From NCBI GenBank assembly GCA_002887195.1, contig PJAB01000830.1, positions 1-20,082 of the forward strand: 20,082 nucleotides of DNA, in the 5' to 3' direction. Positions 8,484 through 15,809 of the stretch are shown one piece after another. How positions within the stretch are numbered: position 1 is the first letter of the stretch; each line of letters opens with the position of its first letter. Made by a program: the position numbers and the translations under genes. The DNA comes from Chrysochromulina parva. Its lineage: Eukaryota > Haptophyta > Prymnesiales > Chrysochromulinaceae. Under the pieces are notes generated by a model, which did no database searches, was not told where the DNA came from, and saw only the letters and a program-made list of their open reading frames with translations.

Positions 8484-10643
8484 TCACTCGGGGAGCGCGG
8501 CTCCAGCCGCCTCTACGGCCTGCACGAAGCCGGCGAGGCGCTCCTTCATGGCTGCGTACCGCGGGTCGCTCATGCTCGGCGAGGCGAGCACCTGGCTCAG
8601 GGCACTGGCAAGGGCCAGTGCGTCACGTCGGAGGAGCAGCGGCGGCTTCGGCCCCGCGTCGCCACTCGCGAGCATCCGGTCGTGCAGTGCGTCGCCCTTG
8701 CGGCCATACGCGAGCATCCGGTCCCAGAGCTGCTGCCGCGGCGCCTCGACGCTCGCAATGAACTTGGCGGGCATACCCTCCTTGGCCACGTCATAGTCCG
8801 CCCACGAGCCGTCTGCGTCGCCCAGCTTGCCCGCATAGCCCACGACGACGCTCCGCCCGCCCGCAATGGCGCCGTCGGCGGCGGGGCGCACAGTTCTGAT
8901 CGTCTTGACGAGCTTGGCAGCCAGGCTGAACTCGGTGCACGCGCGCCGCTTCTCGCCGAAGAAGCCGCCCGCGCCACCATGGTTAAAGCCCAGAGCGACG
9001 GCCTTGGCGACCTCAGCATACTTTTCAATCTCGGATGCGAACTTGGGCGTCGTCGGGAAGATCTGCGTGAAAGCGCTCAAGTCAAGTTAAGTCAAGTCAA
9101 GTCAAGGCAAGGCAAGGCAAGGCAAGGCAAGGCAAGTCAAGGCAAGTCAAGGCAAGGGAAGTCAAGGGAAGTCAAGGGAAGTCAAGGGAAGTCAAGTCAA
9201 GTCAAGTCAAGTCAAGATCGGTGCGAAGCGCTCGATAAGGGACGCGAGCGCCGTGATGAGCACTGGCATGCAGGGGCAGGTCATCAGTGGCAATCAACGT
9301 ACCTGGGCGAATCGCTCGAGGAGACCTGAGTCCTGGCGGACCATGTGCACCCGCTCAAGCAGCTGCAAGTCGACGAGCATCGACTGGAACGTGCCCGTGC
9401 CAAAGGCGTCCGGGAGGACTGTGTGGTTCGAGGTGAGGCTCCAAAACAGAAGGTGCCAGAAGATGGACGAGACGGGCATGTGGGCGTCGAGCTCGGGGTG
9501 CAGCGCGAAGCAGGCCATCGGCCCCTCGTGCGCGAGCGTGCCCGTCAGCCCGAGCCTGCTCGGAGGAGAGCCTGGCCCGTGGCCCACGCTTCCGAAGACG
9601 CGACCGGCGAAGAGGGACGAGGACGTGATGCCGCCGAGGGCCTCGCCAAAGTAGAGGTGCTGCAGAAGGTGGAAGTCGGGATGGGGCGAGCGCCGGCCCG
9701 AGAAGAAGGAGGCCCAGCCGCGTGGCGTCGTCGCGTGCACGTGGTGCGCGCAGCACGCGAAGTTGAAGCACGCCTCCCTGCACCAACCGGCCGCATCTGC
9801 GTCGCCTGTGCTCGTCATCGCCTCCGTCATGAACTGTGCCATGACCTGAAGCAGCGGCGTCTCGCAGAAGGTGCACCGGAACCACGGGCCCTGCACGAGC
9901 ACGACGACCACGCCGTCCTGTACGACCGTCTTCGCCTCGACCGCCTCGCCTCCGCTGAAATCCGCGTCCTCATCCAGCAGGGTAAAGAGGCACAGGCCAT
10001 CGAGAGCGCCGATCCACTCGTCGCAAACGGGCTGCAGCGCCTCCTCCATCGTGGCCGAGGGCGCGCCGCGGCTGCGGACGAGCAGCTCGAGCGTCGCGCG
10101 CGAAAACTTGCGCGCGCCCACGCGCCGCAGCGCCTCGCGAAAGGTGGCGAGTGATGTGTCGAGGTCACCAACGAGCGGCAGCTCGGCCACCGGCCACGCG
10201 CTGCGCACGTCGAAGCAGCCGAGGGTGCGCAGCTCGCCGCCGAGGTGGAACTGCGGCCGCCGGCGCAGCTGTGTCATGAACTGCACGACCGGCGAGGTGG
10301 GCGCTGTGCCGCACGGCAGCCCGCTGCTCGCCTGCGAGTACAGGTACTGCACGCGCGACATGACGATCTTGTAGTAGTCGTTGAAGTCGGTCGCCTCAAA
10401 TTCGGCGGGCGGCGCCAGTGGCAACCGACCGATGGCCTCCTTGGCCCATTTGGAGAAGGCGAGCACGTGCGCGCGCGCGGCCGGCTCGTCATGCTGGAGG
10501 CCAGCTCCAGCCAGGGTCGTCGGCAGCACGCTCCACGTGTCGTCATCCGCCGTGGGCAGCGCCGCGATGGCCGCTTCGAGAGAAGCGCGGTCACACAAGT
10601 TGAAGCGCGGTTCCGAGGTGCGGGATTTCTTGGCGACAGACAT
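8484..10643 (-). CDS. NAPRT: Divergent nicotinate phosphoribosyltransferase (two exons)
   Basis: Exon 1 is 10643-9303 and exon 2 is 9062-8484; together they encode 639 residues. Motifs in order match the NAPRT family: DFNDYYKIVM (about 87-95), QGPWFRCTFCETPLL (251-265), FFSGRRSPHPDF (313-324, like the FGxRRR strand), GTLAHEGPMA (368-377, containing the His phosphorylated in bacterial enzymes), LPDAFGTGTF (410-419) and VRQDSG (435-440). Exon 2 continues with a segment resembling the SDxLD...FGxG phosphate-binding part (SEIEKYAEV...GGAGGFFGEKR). The enzyme would make nicotinate mononucleotide from nicotinate in NAD salvage. Oddities: the usual Asp after QDSG is Leu, the N-terminus has about 85 extra residues, and the C-terminal ~110 residues are Ala/Leu-rich and unrecognised. 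Activity is therefore uncertain. The start is the first ATG; the open frame continues 5' only through a repeat. Confidence 0.72.
9063..9302 (-). other. Intron of the NAPRT-like gene (240 nt)
   Basis: On the minus strand the donor is GCCCAG|GTACGT, a perfect consensus, and the acceptor is TTTCACGCAG|ATC. The intron falls between codons (phase 0) and joins ...LERFAQ to IFPTTPKF. The unspliced frame ends two codons past the donor, so splicing is needed. Most of its sequence is a pentanucleotide satellite. Confidence 0.85.
9077..9216. repeat. Pentanucleotide satellite (GTCAA/GGCAA/GGGAA) inside an intron
   Basis: About 140 bp are built of 5-bp units gtcaa, ggcaa and gggaa. The variants are arranged in blocks: gtcaa first, then ggcaa, then alternating gggaa-gtcaa, then gtcaa again. 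That pattern shows expansion of both single and double units. It fills more than half of the NAPRT-like intron and lies near the acceptor side. Confidence 0.95.
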
Positions 10644-10890
10644 GCTCAGTACTTCGGGCACAGGTACTTCGGGCACAGGTACTTCGGGCACTCCCCGAAG
10701 CCTTTGAAAGGTTTTTCTCAAGGCTTTCCCACATGAATGTGTCGCTCATGTGAGAGAGCATGCGAGCGAGAGAGAGTGCTGCTCTTTTTGCAGACGCTGT
10801 TCCGTATGAATTCATTCTCTTAAATTCCTCAGTGCTGTGAATGCAGGGACCCTTCTCGAAGGAGTTCCCGTTGACAGGCGACGATCGGAG
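10644..10890. promoter_or_regulatory. Divergent promoter region, NAPRT-like and coiled-coil genes
   Basis: The 247 bp between two head-to-head ATGs must carry promoters for both genes. It contains the 15-bp tandem repeat and a less GC-rich central part (10700-10830) with gagagagagtgctgctcttttt and atgaattcattctcttaaatt. No canonical TATA box is certain. Confidence 0.5.
10650..10690. repeat. 15-bp tandem repeat upstream of the NAPRT-like start
   Basis: The unit acttcgggcacaggt occurs about 2.7 times in tandem just 5' of the NAPRT-like ATG. It is in frame with the gene and would read as VPEVP repeats if translation began further upstream, but no in-frame ATG was found there, so it is more likely 5' untranslated sequence. 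Confidence 0.8.
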
Positions 10891-12108
10891 ATGTCGACAG
10901 CCACCGGCGACGCTCGCATCGCCGAGCTGCAGCGCCAGCTGGGTGTGTCACAACAGACTGCGTCGCGCCTGGAGCACGAGCTCGCGTCGACCAAGCAGAC
11001 CCTGGAGCGCGAGCGCTCGGCACGGCCGCGAACCCCGCGCGAGCTCCCCAAGCCACCTTGTTCTCCGTGCCTTGAAAAAGAGCTCTCAGCCGCCAAGGCG
11101 CGCGCGTCGCAGCTTGAGGAGGAGCTCGCGAGCACCAAGCAGGCCACGGACCGTCTGCAGGACCGTCTTGCGAGTGCTCGTTCCGATGCCGAGGGCGCTC
11201 GCAAGGAGGCGCACCATCTGCAGGCGGAGCTGGACAGCCAGAGTGTGGAGGTGCAGCGGCTGCGTGACGAGCTTTCGAGGCGGTCCGCGACGCCCTCGGG
11301 CGAATGCACGCGCGACGCTCTCGCCAAGGCGCGCAAGGAGGCCGAGACGCTGCGCATGGAGCTCGAGAACGAGAGTGAGCGCAGGCGCTCGCTGCAGCGT
11401 CGGCTTGATGACGCGCTGCGCAACGGCAAGGCGACCACCGGACCGCTGCGCGTGCCCGAGCCGCCGCCGCCGCCGCGCGTGATGTCGGCCGAGGAGGAGC
11501 GCGAGCAGGAGGCGGCGGAGGAGAAGGTGCGCCAAATGATCAAGTCGCTCGACGGCCGCTTAGGTAAGCTCGAGCACAGGAAAGAGACGACGGAGGTGCG
11601 CCTGGAGCGGCAGGTGCGCGAGCTCACCTCCCAGGTCGCGTCGCTCGAGCGCCAGCTGCTGGCGGCCAAGAACATTGCGGCCGCGGGCGCGGCGGGTGCG
11701 GTCTCCCCGCGCGCCCACCTCGGCGCTAGCCTCGGCGCCGCCTCCGCGCGGGCAGCTGTGAGCTTCGGTGGTCGCACGCGATCTGGAGCCGTGGTTGCCG
11801 ACCGCCACGGCCGGCCGGTGTCGCGCGAGCAGCTGATCGCCTCCGCCCTGGGTCTCGGCGGCGACGCCTCCTCGCCGACCGAGCCCGCCGCCGACAAGCG
11901 CGGCGCCTCCAAAGGCAGTGGAGGCGGCAGCGTTGCCGTTGGAGGCCTCTCGGCGAGAGATCCAATGCAACGGCTGCAAAAGCTCGACCCGAACGCGGCC
12001 GCGCAGATCGTCGAGCGCAAGCAGATGATGTCGGCGCTGCGCGCACGCCTGATCGACGCGCAGGCCCAGGACGCCGTCGATGTGACGCGCGTGCGCACGA
12101 GCGTGTGA
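10891..12108 (+). CDS. Coiled-coil protein of unknown function
   Basis: The product has 405 residues. From about residue 8 to 260 it is rich in Glu, Arg, Leu, Gln and Ala with heptad spacing, for example IAELQRQLGVSQQTASRLEH and LRMELENESERRRSLQRRLD, so a long parallel coiled coil is predicted. Two related segments, RLEHELASTKQTLERER and QLEEELASTKQATDRLQ, suggest internal duplication. A Pro run (PEPPPPPR) breaks the coil near residue 190-195. The C-terminal third is Ala/Gly/Ser-rich and then ends in a short helical segment with DPMQRLQKLDPNAAAQIVER. Such proteins often act in cytoskeleton, flagellar or Golgi scaffolds, but nothing here points to one of these. The ATG at 10891 is the first in frame; the frame opens a little earlier from a non-ATG codon. 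A 428-residue minus-strand frame opposite it is a composition shadow. Confidence 0.75.
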   Translation: MSTATGDARIAELQRQLGVSQQTASRLEHELASTKQTLERERSARPRTPRELPKPPCSPCLEKELSAAKARASQLEEELASTKQATDRLQDRLASARSDAEGARKEAHHLQAELDSQSVEVQRLRDELSRRSATPSGECTRDALAKARKEAETLRMELENESERRRSLQRRLDDALRNGKATTGPLRVPEPPPPPRVMSAEEEREQEAAEEKVRQMIKSLDGRLGKLEHRKETTEVRLERQVRELTSQVASLERQLLAAKNIAAAGAAGAVSPRAHLGASLGAASARAAVSFGGRTRSGAVVADRHGRPVSREQLIASALGLGGDASSPTEPAADKRGASKGSGGGSVAVGGLSARDPMQRLQKLDPNAAAQIVERKQMMSALRARLIDAQAQDAVDVTRVRTSV

Positions 12109-12622
12109 AGCTCGAAGAAGTCAGTCAGTGGAACGCAGTGCGCGCGGGCCGACGCGCTGCTCCGGCTCGCGGTGACAGGAACGCCCCACGCTCATGTATG
12201 TCTCAAAATAGCACGCGGACGAGTTCAGTCTTCAGAGCGCGGATCGAAACCCACTGGAGGGTGTGTGTATCCGATAGAGTAGCTAGTTTTAAGCTTGATT
12301 TGCTATACGACGTTAGTCGGTTGAGCGCGGTCGCGCGGCCGCTCGTCGCGTTCCGTCTCAAAGACAAAGCGAACCGGTCAACGCGCGGACGAGTCAGATT
12401 ACGTGTCAACGAAGGCAAGAAACGTCGGAGCCTCGCGCCCAACTCGGGGAGCTGAGCGTTTCAATGTCGTCACAGGCCCGGGGCGATGCCGCGTCCGGGT
12501 GTGAAGCCGGGATCGACGATCACCGGACATCGTCACGCACATATCAGCACCGCACCTCAAAGTTATAACATCTGTAAGTGATGGTTGGGCTCTTGTTCGC
12601 AATGAACCGTCTCGTCTCACGC
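12109..12622. other. Convergent intergenic region
   Basis: This 514-bp stretch lies between the 3' ends of the coiled-coil gene (+) and the homoserine dehydrogenase gene (-), so it should hold two 3' untranslated regions and poly(A) sites. It includes an AT-richer segment at 12265-12320. Small frames in it have no recognisable product, and I see no RNA gene. Confidence 0.5.
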
Positions 12623-13960
12623 CTACTGTCGCGTGTTTGCGAGCTCGAGCATGTCGGCGAGTACTCCGGCGGCGGTGGTGCCGGTGCCCGCGCCCGCGCC
12701 ACGCAGCACGAGCGGCGTCTTGCTGTACCAGCCTGTGTGAATCTCGACCAGGTTGTCGGTACCCGAGAGGGTCCCCAGTGGGGTGGAGGCGCCCACGGCC
12801 AGCAGTCCGACAATGAGCGATCCCTTGGGCTGATCGGGCGAGGGCGGTTGGACCGAGGCGGCGTACCTGATGAGGGATGCAATCAGAGGTCATCAGTGCT
12901 CATCAGATCCCTTGGGCTGATCGGGCGAGGGCGGTTGGACCGAGGCGGCGTACCGGAGCACCTGCCCTTGGGCCGCCGCCGAGGCCACCTTGTCTGCGAA
13001 GCTTGTGTCCAGCGAGGGCAGGGCCGCCATGAACTCGGGCACGGAGAGGGCTGCGAGCGCCTCTGGGAACAGAGGCGTGACTTGGACGTCTTCCATCTCG
13101 AGCCCCATGCCCAACATTCGCGCGAGGATGAGCGCCTTGCGCGCGACGTCGACGCCGCCCAGGTCGTCGCGGGGGTCGGGCTCCGTGTACCCCAGCTCCT
13201 TGGCCTTGCTGACCACCTCGGAAAACGGACGACCTTCCTGCAAGCCCGACATCACGTACCCGAGTGTGCCCGAAAAGGAGCCAGAGATGAGGGAGACTGG
13301 GTCGGCGGCCCCTACGACACGTCCGAGCGCGGCGATTACGGGCAGCCCTGCGCCCACCGTCGCCTCGTACCGGAAGCGCGCCGCGCTCCGCGGCGCAAGC
13401 GCCAGCTTCGAAAACTCAGACATCGGTCGGTCGGCGACGGGCTTCTTGTTCGATAGCACAGCGCGCACGTCGGGCACACCCTCGCCGCCTGCGCACATGA
13501 GTAGAGCCGGCACCGTGGCGTCGGTCCCGGTGCAGTCGACCAGGATGCAGCCTGGCGACGCCGTCGCGCACTGCGTCGCGACCGATTTGAGGAAGTCGGC
13601 CGCTGGTTGATTGTCGCCTTTCACAGTCGCGCCGGCAAACGCGGAGAGCTTGTTGCCTGCTGCCTTGTGCGAGAGGAGTGCTGCGATGGCCTCATCAGAG
13701 AGTCCGGCTCCGCCAGCGGTGCCCACTGACGCGCTCGAGTCACACACCGCGATCGCCGAGAAGCGGACTCCGTAGCGCTCAGCATGCAGAGTGCGCGTAC
13801 CGACAATGGCCTTGAGGAGGGCCGCGCCGACGCCGCCGGCTCCGAAGAGGACAAACGGGATCTCGCGCGGCTCGGTCGCACAGCTGCTCATCTGCGTCGC
13901 CGATACGCGCAGCGCGAGGGAAGCAATCGTCAACGAGCGACTGGCCCTCGCAGCGAGCAT
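12623..13960 (-). CDS. HSD: Homoserine dehydrogenase (two exons)
   Basis: Exon 1 is 13960-12954 and exon 2 is 12866-12623, giving 416 residues. The enzyme reduces aspartate semialdehyde to homoserine on the way to threonine, methionine and isoleucine. The NAD(P)-binding LFGAGGVG is at 38-45, NKKP at 171-174, the family signature YEATVGAGLPVI at 198-209, and the catalytic region ELGYTEPDPRDDLGGVDVAR at 255-274 with Lys275. Exon 2 supplies the conserved C-terminal strand and loop (GTDNLVEIHTGWYSKTPLVL, then GAGAGTGTTAAGVLADMLEL). There is no aspartokinase or ACT domain, so this is the monofunctional short type. The first 25-30 residues are Ala/Ser/Arg-rich and probably form an organelle leader. 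Without splicing the product would stop about 10 codons after the donor repeat and lose the last 65 or so conserved residues. The intron is remarkable and is described separately. Confidence 0.93.
12819..12954. repeat. Perfect 49-bp direct repeat with 38-bp spacer
   Basis: Bases 12819-12867 and 12906-12954 are identical over 49 bp. The spacer 12868-12905 starts tgatgag and ends ctcatca, a 7-bp inverted repeat. The right copy is in the intron on the coding strand, the left copy is exon 2. The spacer sequence has no second copy in the gene. Confidence 0.97.
12867..12953 (-). other. Intron of homoserine dehydrogenase (87 nt), built from duplicated exon sequence
   Basis: On the minus strand the donor is GTGCTCCG|GTACGCC and the acceptor is CCCTCATCAG|GTACGCC. 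The first 48 nt of the intron are identical to the first 48 nt of the following exon. Splicing yields the unbroken protein LRYAASVQPPSPDQPKGS-LIVGLL. Read through, the intron has an in-frame TGA. The length is exactly one repeat period. Confidence 0.88.
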
Positions 13961-14006
13961 GCGGCGTGCGCCGCCGACGACCTCCTTTTGTGATCACTCT
14001 CTGGAG
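13961..14006. promoter_or_regulatory. Very short divergent promoter region (46 bp)
   Basis: Only 46 bp separate the ATGs of homoserine dehydrogenase (-) and the glyoxalase-like gene (+). It reads gcggcgtgcgccgcc at its left side and cctccttttgtgatcactct at its right side. If both starts are right, the promoters must overlap the coding sequences or be shared. Confidence 0.5.
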
Positions 14007-14867
14007 ATGGTCGTCTCGTTTCTCGTGCTGGTGTCGGCCTTTGCTCCGGCCTCGCGCAAATTCGCACCCCCGCTGCTACTGCAGCCATGGCGCGCGCATG
14101 AGGCGTGCAGCATGTCCGCCGTCGGCCAGGTGCGCCGGCTGACGGTCGGTGTCGAGGACGCAGCGAGCTGCTCCAAGTTTTACACCGCTGGCCTCGGCCT
14201 GAAGACGCTGTCGACCTCGCCAACAGGCAGCGTGATCGTCGGCGGTGCGAGCGGACCTCAGCTCGAGCTGCGACAGGCGTCGGGCTGCGCCTTCAAGCCC
14301 GACGGCGGCTTCCAGGGCCTGAGCCTGCTCGTGCCCAGTGTGGTGAGCGCACTCGAGACAGCCAAGGCGTGCGGCGGCACCGTGGTAAGTATGCCCGAAA
14401 CGATCGAGCACGGCCCGAGCTGGAAGCCCGTCGAAGAGCGTGACGACGAGCGAAACGAGCGGCTCGAGGCCATCGTGGCCGACCCGAGCGGCTATCCAGT
14501 GCTGCTGCACGAGGCAGAGGGCGTTACGGCCGCCACCATCTCGGGCGCACGCTTCGAGTGCCACGCGTGGAAGGCGAGCCAGGACTGGTACGAGGCGCTC
14601 GGCTGGACGATGCGCAGATACAATTCGAACGTGCACCGCGAGGCCAGCCTCACGCTCACCGTCGGCGCGAATGCCGAGCCGTGCGGCCCGCGCGGCAGCA
14701 CGAGCGGTGCTGTGCTCCAGTTTATGTATCGATATGGCAGCAGTCCAGTCAAGCACGCGGGCGGCCTCGAGGCGATCGTGCTGGATGCGGGCACACGCGT
14801 GCTCGTGGGCGATCGCCCGACGGAGCTCACAGACCCTGACGGGTATGTCATCAGGCTCGAGAAGTGA
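14007..14867 (+). CDS. Glyoxalase/VOC-family protein, two domains, probable plastid leader
   Basis: The product has 286 residues. Residues about 39-165 form one vicinal-oxygen-chelate domain (VRRLTVGVEDAASCSKFYTA, with a typical GLGLKTL strand and LELRQASG), and residues 170-285 a second, more diverged copy (FECHAWKASQDWYEALGWTM ... LTDPDGYVIRLE). This pairing occurs in lactoylglutathione lyases and related dioxygenases, but the substrate is not evident. The N-terminus MVVSFLVLVSAFAPASRKF is a hydrophobic signal followed by an SAFAP motif with Phe, like the bipartite leaders of plastid proteins in algae with secondary red plastids; import into the plastid is inferred from this. I start at the ATG at 14007 because it gives that leader; the frame opens further upstream only over the neighbouring gene's antisense. 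Confidence 0.85.
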   Translation: MVVSFLVLVSAFAPASRKFAPPLLLQPWRAHEACSMSAVGQVRRLTVGVEDAASCSKFYTAGLGLKTLSTSPTGSVIVGGASGPQLELRQASGCAFKPDGGFQGLSLLVPSVVSALETAKACGGTVVSMPETIEHGPSWKPVEERDDERNERLEAIVADPSGYPVLLHEAEGVTAATISGARFECHAWKASQDWYEALGWTMRRYNSNVHREASLTLTVGANAEPCGPRGSTSGAVLQFMYRYGSSPVKHAGGLEAIVLDAGTRVLVGDRPTELTDPDGYVIRLEK

Positions 14868-15809
14868 GAGCTGTGAAGGAGCGGGCATACGGGTATACGA
14901 CGGACACTGGAACGTACTACTCGAACAAGAACGGCGTCAGAGAACCAAAAGAGCGTGAAAAAAAGCCCAGGACAATAGGCGTAAAGCGGCCGCTCTCATC
15001 GGTTCTGCGAGTGTGAGGTATAGGAGCTGGAGAGAGGTAGTAGGTGAAATAACGCTGGCCGCCGACACGCGGCGCAACCGCGCGCGCAGCTATCGAGTAT
15101 CGTATCATTTTCGACATCGTATCGCTATCGGTTATCGTTTATGTACTCGCATCTCGTCGCTCCGGCGCCCGCGCGTCAGCCACCCCATCAATAACGCCCC
15201 CGTGGCACCCACAAAAGCGCGCGTCCGACCTCCCGTCCGAGAACGCCGGACAGCAACAGGGGCTCTCAGCCTCTCACGTCTCATACAATGTATTACCCTC
15301 AGGCTCACGCGTCACGCGTCACGGATAATGGCAAAGCCCAAAGGATTGAGGGATGAAAGGCGTATATATCGATTATACTCTCGATAAATTAGCGCCGCGT
15401 GACTTAGAGTCGTGTTCTCGCAAGATCAGTGCGCCAGTGCTGTGCCAGCAGTGACATCACTCACTCCATTCATTATCGAATGTAACGCAATAATCACACC
15501 AAAATATGCTCCATGGCATGCGGGAGGGTTCGCGCCGGCAATTGGGCAATTGCAATTGGGTAACAATTGGGTTGCGGGCTTGCGGCAGGCTTTCAAATGC
15601 AGGCTTTGCGAACCCGACCTTTCCGATGCGAAATCCGACGAATTTCGCAAATTCAGCGACACGGGTCTCTCGCCCCGACGCGAAACTCGGCTTTTCGTCA
15701 TTGAGACGCAATTCGTCAATCTTTCCGCGCGAGAACTGACGAGACCCGCGCTTCGTCTCTTCTCGCGCGCTCTCGTCGAAGCTCACTTTTCGCCAATCCA
15801 ATCGTCCCG
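14868..15809. other. Long intergenic region, less GC-rich
   Basis: This 942-bp gap has no convincing gene. It holds a cluster of TATCG-type words at about 15090-15140 (tatcgagtatcgtatc and following), four CAATTG palindromes within 31 bp (15539-15569), and a run of TTTCGC/TTTCGTC words at 15600-15800 just upstream of the next gene. The last part is likely promoter and 5' untranslated sequence for the gene starting at 15810. Short frames in it match nothing I know. Confidence 0.5.

Noticed and set aside
9077..9216. CRISPR-like array
   Set aside because: The units are 5-bp tandem repeats without unique spacers, lying in an intron.
10812..12098. A 428-residue minus-strand open frame opposite the coiled-coil gene
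   Set aside because: It is Ser/Arg/Ala-rich with no family resemblance and is the expected antisense of GC-rich heptad codons; the plus-strand frame has clear coiled-coil periodicity.
12578..13456. A 292-residue plus-strand open frame across the homoserine dehydrogenase locus
   Set aside because: It is antisense to both exons and the intron, and its internal repeat is only the 49-bp duplication; the minus-strand product is strongly conserved.
15010..15400. Possible RNA gene in the long intergenic region
   Set aside because: Repeated TATCG words and short palindromes are present, but no tRNA cloverleaf or other known RNA fold could be recognised by eye.
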